Shown: piece by piece, positions 46,426 through 55,800 of the stretch
Position numbering within the stretch: the stretch's first letter is position 1
How the letters are laid out: every line of letters starts with the position of its first letter
Assembly (NCBI GenBank): GCA_020427005.1
Contig: JAGQOY010000004.1
Span: 33,134-97,133 of the forward strand
Reading direction: 5' to 3'
From: Planctomycetales bacterium
GTDB taxonomy: Bacteria; Planctomycetota; Planctomycetia; Pirellulales; Pirellulaceae
DNA length: 64,000 nucleotides
The notes under the pieces: generated by a model
Seen by the model: only the letters and a program-made list of their open reading frames with translations
What the model was told of the DNA's origin: nothing
Database searches by the model: none
Translations under genes and position numbers: made by a program

Positions 46426-48462
46426 ATGAGTTCGATGGGTTTCGTACGCGTGACGGCTGCTTGCCATGACACGCACGTTGCTGATCCGCAAGCCAATTCT
46501 CTTGCTCTGATTGATGCGTTAAAGGATTATTCAGACAGCGATGTTGTTGTTTTTGGGGAACTTTCACTTACCGGTTACACGTGCGGTGATCTGTTCGGAC
46601 AGGAAACGTTACTGCAAGGAGCCTTAGTTGGCCTGCAACGAATAGTTCAGACCACGCGTCAAGACCAACGGTTGGTCGTCATCGGGATGCCCTTACAAAC
46701 TGAGAGAGGATTGTTCAATACGGCGGTAGCTATTTCAAAAGGAAGGGTGTTAGGTGTTGTTCCCAAACAATACTTGCCCAATTACCAGGAATTCTATGAG
46801 TCTCGCTGGTTTTCGGCCGCGGACGGTTCGGAACCTCAGGAAATGAACTTTGCACATAAAGGTGCACCTGAACTGGGTACGGTTCCATTTGGAATTGATT
46901 TGCTTTTTCAAGCCAACTCGTTGGTTGTAGGTATCGAATTATGTGAAGACCTTTGGATGCCCGTACCTCCGAGCAGCTTACAGGCGGCAAATGGGGCTAA
47001 CTTGTTACTAAATCTGTCTGCTAGCAATGAGTTGGTTGGCAAAGCACAATGGAGGGAAGTTCTAGTTCGCAGCCAATCTGGCAGGTGTTTGGCGGCTTAC
47101 GCGTACGCTAGTGTGGGGCCGACGGAGTCGACTACAGACTTGGTTTTTAGCGGACACTGCATGATCGCAGAAAATGGTAATCTACTCGCCAGCTCTGGGC
47201 GCGTTGGAGGAAATCGCAATGGAGACCTACGACGCAGTCAGGCTACCGCCGATATCGACCTGCAACACTTGACTCACGATCGACAGATAACGACGAGTTG
47301 GTGTCAAGCGACGAATCGCAATTGCAAGGCGTATCGAAGAATCGCCTTTGGTCAAGATGCCAGCCGGAAATCCGTTGGTGACAAGCGACCGGTAAGTGGT
47401 TTTCCGTTTGTGCCGAATGTGAGTAGCGAATTACACAAGAGATGCCAAGAAGTATTTGGTATTCAGTGTGCCGGTCTGGCCAAGCGAATTCGATGTCTCC
47501 CTGATCAAGTTGAGTTAAGCATCGGGGTATCTGGAGGCCTCGACAGCACTTTGGCTCTATTAGTAGCCACCAAGACTTGTCATGACCAAGGTTGGCCGAC
47601 TAGCCGGATCACGGGACTAACCATGCCAGGATTTGGTACAACCAGCAAAACCTTGGATTTAGCACGCAGATTGATGCGAACATTAAAAATTGCCAGTCAG
47701 GAAGTGGACATTCGATCGTTGTGCATGGCTGCGTTTCAAGGGCTCAGTCACTGTCCGTTTGGTATCTCAATTGAAGATTTATCGGTGGATCAATTTACCG
47801 AGCGGCTCAGAAAGTTACCTCTTGAGATGCGGCATGACTTGGTATTTGAGAATGTGCAAGCCCGGGTACGCACGCTGTTGCTCATGAGCCGTGGTTTTGT
47901 TCTTGGAACAGGGGACATGTCTGAGCAAGCACTGGGGTGGAGTACTTATAATGGTGATCACATGTCCATGTACAACGTCAATTGCTCAGTACCTAAGACG
48001 CTAGTGCAGTTTCTCGTTCGTTTTGTAGCGGAAAGCGAGTTAGACGGGGAGGCACGACAGTGTCTCCTGGAGATTCTCGAGCAACCAATTACTCCGGAGT
48101 TGCTACCGCCCAATGAATCAGGTGAGGTCGTTCAGTTTACCGAGCAAGTCCTTGGCAGCTACGAATTACATGATTTCTTCCTGTACCACACGCTGCGGTT
48201 CGGAACTCGACCGCGAAAACTCCTGCATTTAGCATTGCAGGCTAAGTTCTCAAAGGAGTATGATCAATCGGAGATTCACGCAACGCTAAGGACATTTATT
48301 CACCGATTTTTTGCCAACCAATTTAAACGGAGTTGTGTACCTGATGGCCCCAAAGTCGGTAGCGTCTCTCTGTCTCCACGGGGTGATTGGCGAATGCCGA
48401 GCGATGCGGAGGCTGCTCTGTGGCTTAACGAAATCGAGGCTGAAATTCCGCCCGATGCGTAG
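46426..48462 (+). CDS. nadE: Glutamine-dependent NAD+ synthetase
   Basis: 678 residues: a nitrilase-fold glutaminase fused to an ammonia-dependent synthetase. The glutaminase triad appears as Glu in FGELSLTGYTCGDLF, Lys in VPKQYLPNYQEFYE and Cys in GIELCEDLWMP. The synthetase carries the PP-loop VSGGLDSTLALLV near residue 370 and the downstream GTGDMSEQALGW and NVNCSVPKTLVQFL segments. It makes NAD from deamido-NAD using glutamine, completing the step started by NadD. AAGGGA lies six bases before the ATG at 46426. Length and motifs match eukaryote-like and mycobacterial enzymes. Confidence 0.96.
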   Translation: MSSMGFVRVTAACHDTHVADPQANSLALIDALKDYSDSDVVVFGELSLTGYTCGDLFGQETLLQGALVGLQRIVQTTRQDQRLVVIGMPLQTERGLFNTAVAISKGRVLGVVPKQYLPNYQEFYESRWFSAADGSEPQEMNFAHKGAPELGTVPFGIDLLFQANSLVVGIELCEDLWMPVPPSSLQAANGANLLLNLSASNELVGKAQWREVLVRSQSGRCLAAYAYASVGPTESTTDLVFSGHCMIAENGNLLASSGRVGGNRNGDLRRSQATADIDLQHLTHDRQITTSWCQATNRNCKAYRRIAFGQDASRKSVGDKRPVSGFPFVPNVSSELHKRCQEVFGIQCAGLAKRIRCLPDQVELSIGVSGGLDSTLALLVATKTCHDQGWPTSRITGLTMPGFGTTSKTLDLARRLMRTLKIASQEVDIRSLCMAAFQGLSHCPFGISIEDLSVDQFTERLRKLPLEMRHDLVFENVQARVRTLLLMSRGFVLGTGDMSEQALGWSTYNGDHMSMYNVNCSVPKTLVQFLVRFVAESELDGEARQCLLEILEQPITPELLPPNESGEVVQFTEQVLGSYELHDFFLYHTLRFGTRPRKLLHLALQAKFSKEYDQSEIHATLRTFIHRFFANQFKRSCVPDGPKVGSVSLSPRGDWRMPSDAEAALWLNEIEAEIPPDA

Positions 48463-48578
48463 AGGAAAAACGCAACCTGCCCGCTAGAGTTTACTCTCCC
48501 CGACGCATTGTCGAGTTCCGTGCAACCAGCGACAATAAAATGTAGCTATTTGTAGAACTAGAACGTTGTTGTCCATTC

Positions 48579-49673
48579 ATGAAACGTCGCATTCGATATT
48601 TGACACCTCTGCAAAAGACACTAGCTGGGCTCACAGTTACCCTGTTAGTTGTCATAACTTCGACGGTTGCCTACCGATTGAACGGATGGAGCTGGGAAGA
48701 TTCTTTTTACATGGTGATCGTCACGATATTTGGGATTGGTTATCGTGAAATCCAACCTGTAGATACATCGACACTTCGCTGGATTACGATCGGACTCATT
48801 GTACTTGGTTATGCGGCTGCAATTTATACGGTGACTGGTCTAGCGCAGATGGTGATTGATGGGCAACTACGCAAGCTGCTTGGGGAGAGAAAAATGCAAC
48901 GTGATATCAGTCGTTTGAACCAACACATTGTCATTTGCGGATTTGGCAGGATGGGCAGCAAGCTGGCTGAGAGCCTCGTGGTACGTGGCAAAAGACTGGT
49001 GGTGGTTGAGCAGAATGCAGAGCAAGTAGCCATGGCTCAGGAACTTGGCTATTTAGTCGTACAGGGAAATGCTACCGACGAAGAAGTACTAAAGGAGGCA
49101 GGAATAGAACGTGCAGCAGTATTAGCTACGGTCCTCAGTAATGACGTAGCGAATGTTTTTATTACGATCACGGCACATGATTTGAACCCTGGACTGGAGA
49201 TCCTAGCTCGAGCCGAAGAAACTTCGACGATTAAGAAACTGAGACAGGTGGGTGCTAGCAAAATAGTCCTGCCAGCCTCCATCGGAGCTGATCGTTTGGC
49301 TAACTTGATTCTTAGACCGAGCGCAGAATCACTTCTTCGCAATGCCCAATTAGCTGAAGGGCTGAATGAAGATCTGTTCTCGTTGGGTCTACGATTGGAT
49401 GACTTGCAGATTGAACATGGAAGCGCTCTCATTGGACAATCTGTAGAAAGACTTCGAGAGAATTGCAATCACCAAGTCTTGATCGTTGCACTTCGGGCTG
49501 CGGGGGGAGAGATCATTCTAACACCCAGCCTTGATCAAATTCTCTCGCAAGGGGATTGTGTAGTGATTCTAGGTCGGGATCAGGATATCTGCCAGCTTTG
49601 TGAACAATTTGACCTGCGCAGCGAGCTTGAAATGGAATCGCAGGAGGTCGAGTCGATGGTAGATCGCAATTAA
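48579..49673 (+). CDS. Two-TM potassium channel with RCK (TrkA) domains
   Basis: 364 residues. TM1 (about 12-32) and TM2 (about 68-90) flank a pore loop reading SFYMVIVTIFGIGYREIQPV; the selectivity filter is FGIGY rather than the usual TVGYG, an otherwise familiar variant. TrkA-N follows (HIVICGFGRMGSKLAESL, a Rossmann fold for nucleotide), then a TrkA-C domain near 270-345. It should be a ligand-gated K+ channel or sensor. The start is not backed by a strong ribosome binding site. It converges with the FmdB-like gene across a perfect hairpin. Confidence 0.9.
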   Translation: MKRRIRYLTPLQKTLAGLTVTLLVVITSTVAYRLNGWSWEDSFYMVIVTIFGIGYREIQPVDTSTLRWITIGLIVLGYAAAIYTVTGLAQMVIDGQLRKLLGERKMQRDISRLNQHIVICGFGRMGSKLAESLVVRGKRLVVVEQNAEQVAMAQELGYLVVQGNATDEEVLKEAGIERAAVLATVLSNDVANVFITITAHDLNPGLEILARAEETSTIKKLRQVGASKIVLPASIGADRLANLILRPSAESLLRNAQLAEGLNEDLFSLGLRLDDLQIEHGSALIGQSVERLRENCNHQVLIVALRAAGGEIILTPSLDQILSQGDCVVILGRDQDICQLCEQFDLRSELEMESQEVESMVDRN

Positions 49674-49691
49674 TACGTTCCATTGAGCAAC

Positions 49692-49724
49692 TTGAGGTGG
49701 TGCCCAAAAACGGCACCACCTCAA
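49692..49724. terminator. Perfect hairpin between convergent genes
   Basis: Thirteen-base arms TTGAGGTGGTGCC and GGCACCACCTCAA around CAAAAAC, in the 57-bp gap between the K+ channel (+) and FmdB-like (-) genes. There is no T tract; a bidirectional terminator or 3'-end stabiliser is the likely role. Confidence 0.65.
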
Positions 49725-49730
49725 CAGGTA

Positions 49731-50240
49731 CTACATATCGTATAGTTCTGGGTCAACGTTGGGAGCTTCGGTAAGGCGGCGGTGGAGTCCCCGAAGTTTG
49801 CTTTCGCCTGTCAGAAATGGCTCTTCGTCATCTAGTACACCCCCTAAATCCTCCTCTATCGCATCAGGATCTTCACCGGCCTCCATGCGTCGAACGGCTT
49901 CTTCCATGCCCTCTCCCATTTGCATGCCTGTAGAATTCATGAGCCTTCGCATCATGTGAGCCATGGCTCGAGGGTCATTTTCGTCCATGGATTCTAACTC
50001 TCCAGCCATTTCCATCATGGCTCTTTCCATGCGTTCGTCGTCAAGATCAAACTCCTCGCCACCCTGCCCGGAATTCTCCTTGTCCGCAATGCCTCTGGAA
50101 ATTGCAAATCGTGACATCTGTCGGCTCAGTTTGTGCCTGTCACTCTTGGGGCAGTCAGGTACTGCGCTAGTATCCGCACGACGGGCAAAGAAACTATAAA
50201 TGGTATGACAATTTCGACAATAGAACTCATAGATAGGCAC
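49731..50240 (-). CDS. FmdB-like zinc-ribbon protein
   Basis: 169 residues from the GTG at 50240 (VPIYEFYCRNCHTIYSFFAR), placed there because GGAG lies nine bases upstream and FmdB proteins begin with MPIYEY. The zinc ribbon has CRNCH and a second ligand pair reduced to a single Cys (VPDCPKSDRH), so metal binding may be changed. The rest is acidic, Met-rich and helical (MERAMMEMAGELESMDENDPRAMAHMMRRL). Function is unknown; FmdB regulates formamidase genes in one organism, which is too far for transfer of function here. Confidence 0.82.
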   Translation of the reverse strand: MPIYEFYCRNCHTIYSFFARRADTSAVPDCPKSDRHKLSRQMSRFAISRGIADKENSGQGGEEFDLDDERMERAMMEMAGELESMDENDPRAMAHMMRRLMNSTGMQMGEGMEEAVRRMEAGEDPDAIEEDLGGVLDDEEPFLTGESKLRGLHRRLTEAPNVDPELYDM

Positions 50241-50351
50241 GTTTATCCGCTCCATCAAGATATGGGAAATAACATTTTTTTGAAGACACTGCTACGGAAC
50301 GCCCGGCCATTTACAACTAAGCCTCCAACCGTCGAATATTCTCCAGGGCCA

Positions 50352-52025
50352 TTAAGGACTATCTTCCTTCAATTCACGGATTGACATACCGCCGGTTAGA
50401 TTCTTCACATTGGCGAATCCTTTGCCTTGTAACAAACAAGCTGCGATGTGCGCTCGTTTAGCAGAATGGCAGACAACCACGGTTGGTTTGCCAGCATCAA
50501 GCTCTGTCCAGCGTTCCGGAAAATCGTCCACGGGAATGTGAATCGCACCGGGCAGTGGGAGTTTTTCGATCTCAGCGGCAGTGCGCACATCGACAACCTG
50601 ATAACCCTCCAGTTCGGCATCATAGGCTAACAATTCGGGAGCAAATGCCAAATCATTTTGCGCGACAAAGGCGGCCATGTGAATTGGGTCTTTGGCGGAG
50701 CCGAACGGTGGTGCGTAAGCTAAGTCGAGTGTAGCCAAATCGTCAACGGTACCTCCAAAGTGAAGCAGGGTCGCAATCACATCCAACCGCTTGTCTACCC
50801 CTTCGGCGCCGATGGCTTGGGCACCAAGGACTCTTCTCGTACCCACTTCATAGATTAACTTAAGCGTCAGATTTTTCGCCCCTGGAAAGTAACTTGCGTG
50901 ATGTGGAGCCTGAATAATGGCAGCTCGGTGGTCACGATTTTCGAGGCGACATTGCTTTTCATTGATTCCCGTAGCGCCTGCAGCGAGTCCAAAAACGCGC
51001 ACGATGGATGTGCCTTGAACAGCGCCCATCTCAATGCTGGCACCGTGTACTGCATGCTGGCCTGCCAGCCGCCCAGCGCGGTTGGCAGGGCCAGCTAACG
51101 GAACTCGAATTCTTCTTCCTAACTGCCCATGCATAACTTCGGTCATATCGCCGACTGCATAGACGTCCGGGTCCGCTGTCTGTCCATACTCATTGACTAT
51201 GACGCCTCCCGTGGATCCCACCTCTATTCCGGCATCTGTGGCCAATTCTGTTCTGGGCCGTACGCCCGCGCCAACGACTACCAACTCACTGGCGATCGAT
51301 TCTTTACTATCAAGTTTGACAGCTGTTACGCGTCCATTACTGGATAGGAGTGCTTCGACGGATACATTTTTTATGACCCTTACTTGGTGTTTCTTCAGCT
51401 CAAGTTCTATTAGCTTTGCCATTTCAGGGTCAAGCGGATTAAGTACTTGTGGCAGCTTTTCGACGAGTGTTACCGCAATGTCCTGCTGGGCCAACTGCTC
51501 GACCACTTCAAGTCCGACGAAGCCTGCTCCAATAACGGTCGCCTTCTTACATGGTCGTTTCTTTAAGTATTCGATGATACGATCCATGTCATCAAGAGTC
51601 CAAAGCTGGAAAACATTTTCAGCCTGTAGGCGAGCAAATTCGGGTGTGACGGGCTGTGAACCGGTTGCGAGAATCAGCTTGTCGTACGGTACTTTAAACT
51701 CCTGGCCGGCCTCCGTTCGCCCTGTAACGGTTTTGGCATTGCGATCGATTTTTGTCACCTTGTGACCGGTTCTCACACGAATCTTAAATCGATTCCAGAA
51801 TAACTCGGGAGTGGCTACAAGCAGCTGGGCGCGTTCTTTGATTTCTCCGCCCAGATGGTATGGCAAGCCGCAGTTCGCGAAGGATACGACGGGTCCTTTT
51901 TCCAAAATGGTGATTTCAGCATCTGCATTACAGCGACGGGCTCTGGTGGCAGCAGATGCGCCTCCAGCCACGCCGCCGATGATCACAATCCGTAGTGGCA
52001 ATTTGTCTTGAGGATCTACGTTCAT
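50352..52025 (-). CDS. CoA-disulfide reductase-like FAD enzyme fused to rhodanese
   Basis: 557 residues from the ATG at 52025 (MNVDPQDKLPLRIVIIGGVAGG); MKES at 52037 is an alternative, and the longer frame would overlap the channel gene. FAD binding is GGVAGGASAATRARR; the redox Cys is in SFANCGLPYHLGG, as in CoA-disulfide and NADH:polysulfide reductases, which use a single Cys plus bound CoA or sulfide. The NAD domain and dimer interface follow. The C-terminal rhodanese has an active-site Cys in VVCHSAKRAH. It likely reduces CoA disulfide, persulfide or polysulfide. It lies 35 bp after the MscK-like gene on the same strand. Confidence 0.9.
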   Translation of the reverse strand: MNVDPQDKLPLRIVIIGGVAGGASAATRARRCNADAEITILEKGPVVSFANCGLPYHLGGEIKERAQLLVATPELFWNRFKIRVRTGHKVTKIDRNAKTVTGRTEAGQEFKVPYDKLILATGSQPVTPEFARLQAENVFQLWTLDDMDRIIEYLKKRPCKKATVIGAGFVGLEVVEQLAQQDIAVTLVEKLPQVLNPLDPEMAKLIELELKKHQVRVIKNVSVEALLSSNGRVTAVKLDSKESIASELVVVGAGVRPRTELATDAGIEVGSTGGVIVNEYGQTADPDVYAVGDMTEVMHGQLGRRIRVPLAGPANRAGRLAGQHAVHGASIEMGAVQGTSIVRVFGLAAGATGINEKQCRLENRDHRAAIIQAPHHASYFPGAKNLTLKLIYEVGTRRVLGAQAIGAEGVDKRLDVIATLLHFGGTVDDLATLDLAYAPPFGSAKDPIHMAAFVAQNDLAFAPELLAYDAELEGYQVVDVRTAAEIEKLPLPGAIHIPVDDFPERWTELDAGKPTVVVCHSAKRAHIAACLLQGKGFANVKNLTGGMSIRELKEDSP

Positions 52026-52060
52026 ACTTTCTTTCATACAACGAAGAAGGTTTCGATAGT

Positions 52061-55000
52061 CTAGGAGTTTTGAGAATCGGAGCCCGCAAGCCATTTTGTG
52101 AGGGACGAGGGCAGGCTTCGAATATGTATATCTCGCTGCGGAAAAGAGATCTCAATTCCCGCATCATTGAAAGCATGATAAATCTGACTATGCAATTCAT
52201 GAATAGTTTGTAAACGAGCATCCAAAGAATCGAGAAATGCTCGGACAACGAGATTTAAAGAATTGTCTCCAAAACTTTCAAAAGTGACTCGGGGAATTGG
52301 GTCTCTCATCAAATTGGGGTGCGAGTTGCATAAATTTTCGATTATCGAACAGGCTTGCTGCGTGTCGCTACCATAGGCAATTCCTACATGCAATACGATT
52401 CGGTTCGTGGAGTCAGACAAAGTCCAATTTAGTAGTTTGCCTGTAATTAGTTCTTTGTTCGGAATTACCAATTCCTGCCGATCCCAATTCAATATGGTTG
52501 TGGCTCGCATCCGAATTCGCAGCACTGTGCCTGTGACTCCGTCCATCGTTATCACGTCACCTACACGAATTGGCTGCTCAAAAAGCAGAATAATACCCGA
52601 TACGAAATTCGCAAAGATCTCTTGCAATCCAAATCCCAGACCAACTCCCAGCGCAGCGATAAGCCACTGAATGCTGTCCCATCGCAGCCCAATCGTCGAT
52701 CCAGCGATAGTTATTCCAATTGCGACTAGAACATAACGTCCCAGCGTGGTAGCCGCATAGCGTTCAGCAGTTGTCATAGGCAAGTGCTGAAGAAGAGCAA
52801 TCTCCAACAGTCCCGGTACGTTGCGACTTACTATTACAGTCAGCACAATAATTGGAAATACCAACACGAGATTGGCGGCCGTGATGGTGACAGATTCGTC
52901 AGGAGAATTGCCAGCTACTTGCCAGAGCTCAAAACCGTCTAACATGCCTACGGCCGGTAGAACGTCCGACCAAATCAAGAAGATCGAAACGATAGAGGTT
53001 GCCACCACCGCGCTAAATATCAAACGTCTGGTTTGTTCGTTGATAGCCACCAAATCCAACTCGGGCTCATCGATAGTGGTAGCCGCAACTGAAGCTGGGT
53101 CCCTTCTAGAAGCTTCTTCTAAGCGCTGGCGGGCCTGTGCCAACATGATTCGACGACGATTCAGCAGCAACCATCGTTTCAGCAAGAAATAGAGTACCGT
53201 GAGGCCAACCAAGCACCACAAAGTCGAGTGAATGTGCAGCGCAATTCGCTGAGCCGTGTAGTGGTATCCAATAAAGCTCAGCACCATTACCGGTAGCGGA
53301 GACAAAGATAAAAGTGGGTACCAAGCATACCTGAGGCGGTCTAGCCAGCCTCCAGCATGACGATCCAAATATCGACTCAGTATGCCAGTAGAGGGCACCA
53401 GAAGTCTAGCCAGAAAGAAAATCAATAAGACCATCAAAAGCAAGAATGCGACGCGGCCCAGAGACGCTTCCCAGCGTGCATCGGAAACTGCCTCAAAGAA
53501 ACCTACCAGGGCCACTAGAGGCAATCCAAAATCGATCATCCAGCGCAAATTGGTCCGTATGTTACGAGCGATAGGATCAGGCCAATCAAAGTGGCGGATT
53601 CCCAGTCCCTGAAGCCGGCAAGTCTGTCTGAGGAACTCCATGGGTGCGAACACACTAGCGGCACTCAATAAGCCGTGCCCTAAAGACAAAGAAAACAACC
53701 TGATATCTTTGCTTCCAGCATCTGCACTAGGTAGTCCAAATGCCTGGGAAATTTCACGCAACCTCCACTGCAAAAACAATAGGATTATGGGCACCGGAAC
53801 TGAAACAAGCAGCGTAATCAGCAAGCCTTCCATAGTGAAATTGAACTTGACGCAATTTCGTTTGGCGGCATTTTGAGATACTCCACCCAGAGATCTTCGC
53901 AAACGGGCTTGATTGGTTAACAACATAACGGTTATCAACCCGAAAACGGCCCACCATCCCGGGCTGCCATAAATATCATCCAGCAGCAATCGTCCTATTT
54001 CCTTCCAGTTACCATAAGCTACAAACCAACGGAAGGCTTCTAACGTTGGCTCCCACTCAGCCGATGACATCTGGTCTGTACTATGAATCCACAGGACGTG
54101 TTTATCGATGAATTTCTGATAGTTGATCGTCAATAAACGCAGGGAGTCCTTGGTATCAGCCAGTGCATACAAGTCGTCCAGCAAATGGTTGACATCAACT
54201 TTGAAGTCGCGAACCACATCAGCTGTCAGTTTATAGAAAGCGATTTCCAGATGAGCTTGCTCGTCGGCGGATTCTACATCCGGAAGCAACTCTAATTTCA
54301 ACGTAGTCTCCTGACTGACATCCTCTAGATCGTATGCTAACGAGTCCGTTTCCTGAACTTCGTGCTGAATGCCTCGGATTTCACTGTTCAAATTGATAGT
54401 GTTGGGAAGTTCTCCGCGCTGTTTGCGCAACATTAAACCAACCCAGCTGTTGAACCGGCCAACAGATGTTTCTTGTCCACTGGTAGGAGAAACGCGACTA
54501 GCCATACGGCTGCGTCGTTCTTGCCACTTGGAAAGCAACTCTCGAGCGTCCTTGATCTCGATTTTGAGTGAAGATTGTCGTTCCGCCAATTTCAGCCAGG
54601 AGCGAATTCTTGTCAGCAGTAAGTCGCCTTCCACACGCATTGAATCATCAAGGCGGTCCGTAAGATCTTTTGCTTCCGCCCATTTCGATCGAATGCGGTC
54701 CTCACGAATCCTATTCAACTCAAATTCAACGTGTTGGACTTGCTCTTGAAGTCTTTTTTCGTTGTTCTGAGCATTTTCCAAGAGTACTGGCTGTAGAGCA
54801 GCTTCCGCTTCATATACTCTTAATTCGGCATCGTAGCTTTGAACCAACTCATTCATCAACCTGCGATTCGCTTCATTGGCAATGTTGACAATTTCAGCGG
54901 CAATAGGATCCTCAACATTCGTCGTAGCGTTGCTCGCTGTCGCGCCATTACTATCGAGCTTGCCCTTGAGATCCGAAATTATGGGTGGCAAATCTTTGCG

Positions 55001-55600
55001 TCGCTTTTCGCGGAAGCTGATTTGTTCAGCGATTCGATTCTTCTGATCCGTGGCTATTGCAAGCTGTGAATTAAGCCCCTGAACCTTGGCTTGAACCTCC
55101 TCAAAGCTCATGAAGTCCAAACTGTCGCTGATGGTTCCTCGTGAACTGGCTTCTTCGCGTTTCTTTCGGGCTGCTTCCAGTTCAGTAGGAGCTGCAGCGA
55201 TGCGGGCGTTCCAGTCGATGCGTTGTTGTTCGGCTGAAGTTGCCGCGGCAAAATCGGAGCTAGCTTGCTGAAGCAATTTGGCAAGCGACTCTTTGGATTC
55301 TACTGGCCGTTCGGAGTCTTGTTGTATCTGCTCCAGTAGTTTCGCAATGACTTGAAGGCGGTTGCCAATATCGGTTCCAACACTAGTTTTGGGTGCCGCC
55401 GCAGAGTCGAGTTCGATACTAGTTTCCGATGGGGGTGAAGTCGATTGCCCCACACCACCTACAGGCCTCAGTTGGGCTTGTGTAGAGTCTCCAAAACCCA
55501 GCAGCAACGTGCTTAACCAGAAAGGCACCAGGCATCGCAGCTTAAGTGCCCTAAGTCTCCGACTGGCCATTGTTCGCGGCCAAAAATCCATACTAACCAT
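52061..55600 (-). CDS. MscK/MscM-like large mechanosensitive channel
   Basis: Up to 1179 residues; the ATG further in at MASRRLRALKL (55570) would give a better signal peptide. A large periplasmic region with coiled coil (about 85-500, DFAAATSAEQQRIDWNARIAAAP and later) precedes about eleven TM helices. The MscS core follows at the C-terminus: GVGLGFGLQEIFANFVSGIILLFEQPIRVGDVITMDGVTGTVLRIRMRATTI, with the conserved PNKELITGKLLNWT. It should open under membrane tension during osmotic downshock. It is followed by the CoA-disulfide-reductase-like gene on the same strand. Confidence 0.92.
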   Translation of the reverse strand: MVSMDFWPRTMASRRLRALKLRCLVPFWLSTLLLGFGDSTQAQLRPVGGVGQSTSPPSETSIELDSAAAPKTSVGTDIGNRLQVIAKLLEQIQQDSERPVESKESLAKLLQQASSDFAAATSAEQQRIDWNARIAAAPTELEAARKKREEASSRGTISDSLDFMSFEEVQAKVQGLNSQLAIATDQKNRIAEQISFREKRRKDLPPIISDLKGKLDSNGATASNATTNVEDPIAAEIVNIANEANRRLMNELVQSYDAELRVYEAEAALQPVLLENAQNNEKRLQEQVQHVEFELNRIREDRIRSKWAEAKDLTDRLDDSMRVEGDLLLTRIRSWLKLAERQSSLKIEIKDARELLSKWQERRSRMASRVSPTSGQETSVGRFNSWVGLMLRKQRGELPNTINLNSEIRGIQHEVQETDSLAYDLEDVSQETTLKLELLPDVESADEQAHLEIAFYKLTADVVRDFKVDVNHLLDDLYALADTKDSLRLLTINYQKFIDKHVLWIHSTDQMSSAEWEPTLEAFRWFVAYGNWKEIGRLLLDDIYGSPGWWAVFGLITVMLLTNQARLRRSLGGVSQNAAKRNCVKFNFTMEGLLITLLVSVPVPIILLFLQWRLREISQAFGLPSADAGSKDIRLFSLSLGHGLLSAASVFAPMEFLRQTCRLQGLGIRHFDWPDPIARNIRTNLRWMIDFGLPLVALVGFFEAVSDARWEASLGRVAFLLLMVLLIFFLARLLVPSTGILSRYLDRHAGGWLDRLRYAWYPLLSLSPLPVMVLSFIGYHYTAQRIALHIHSTLWCLVGLTVLYFLLKRWLLLNRRRIMLAQARQRLEEASRRDPASVAATTIDEPELDLVAINEQTRRLIFSAVVATSIVSIFLIWSDVLPAVGMLDGFELWQVAGNSPDESVTITAANLVLVFPIIVLTVIVSRNVPGLLEIALLQHLPMTTAERYAATTLGRYVLVAIGITIAGSTIGLRWDSIQWLIAALGVGLGFGLQEIFANFVSGIILLFEQPIRVGDVITMDGVTGTVLRIRMRATTILNWDRQELVIPNKELITGKLLNWTLSDSTNRIVLHVGIAYGSDTQQACSIIENLCNSHPNLMRDPIPRVTFESFGDNSLNLVVRAFLDSLDARLQTIHELHSQIYHAFNDAGIEISFPQRDIHIRSLPSSLTKWLAGSDSQNS

Positions 55601-55800
55601 CCTAATTACGGATTGTACCCTAGTGATTGCATTCGATTCTGTTTTGGCAAAGGAATGTTGATATTGTCTACGAAACGTTGAACTCGAACAGGGCTTAGGC
55701 CCCCAATAATCTTTTAACCTGGGCCAAGCATCGAGTGGGTAAACAATGTTGCCTTGCCTAAGATTCTTAGGACGGGTTGCATGACAGGCTTTGATAGCAA

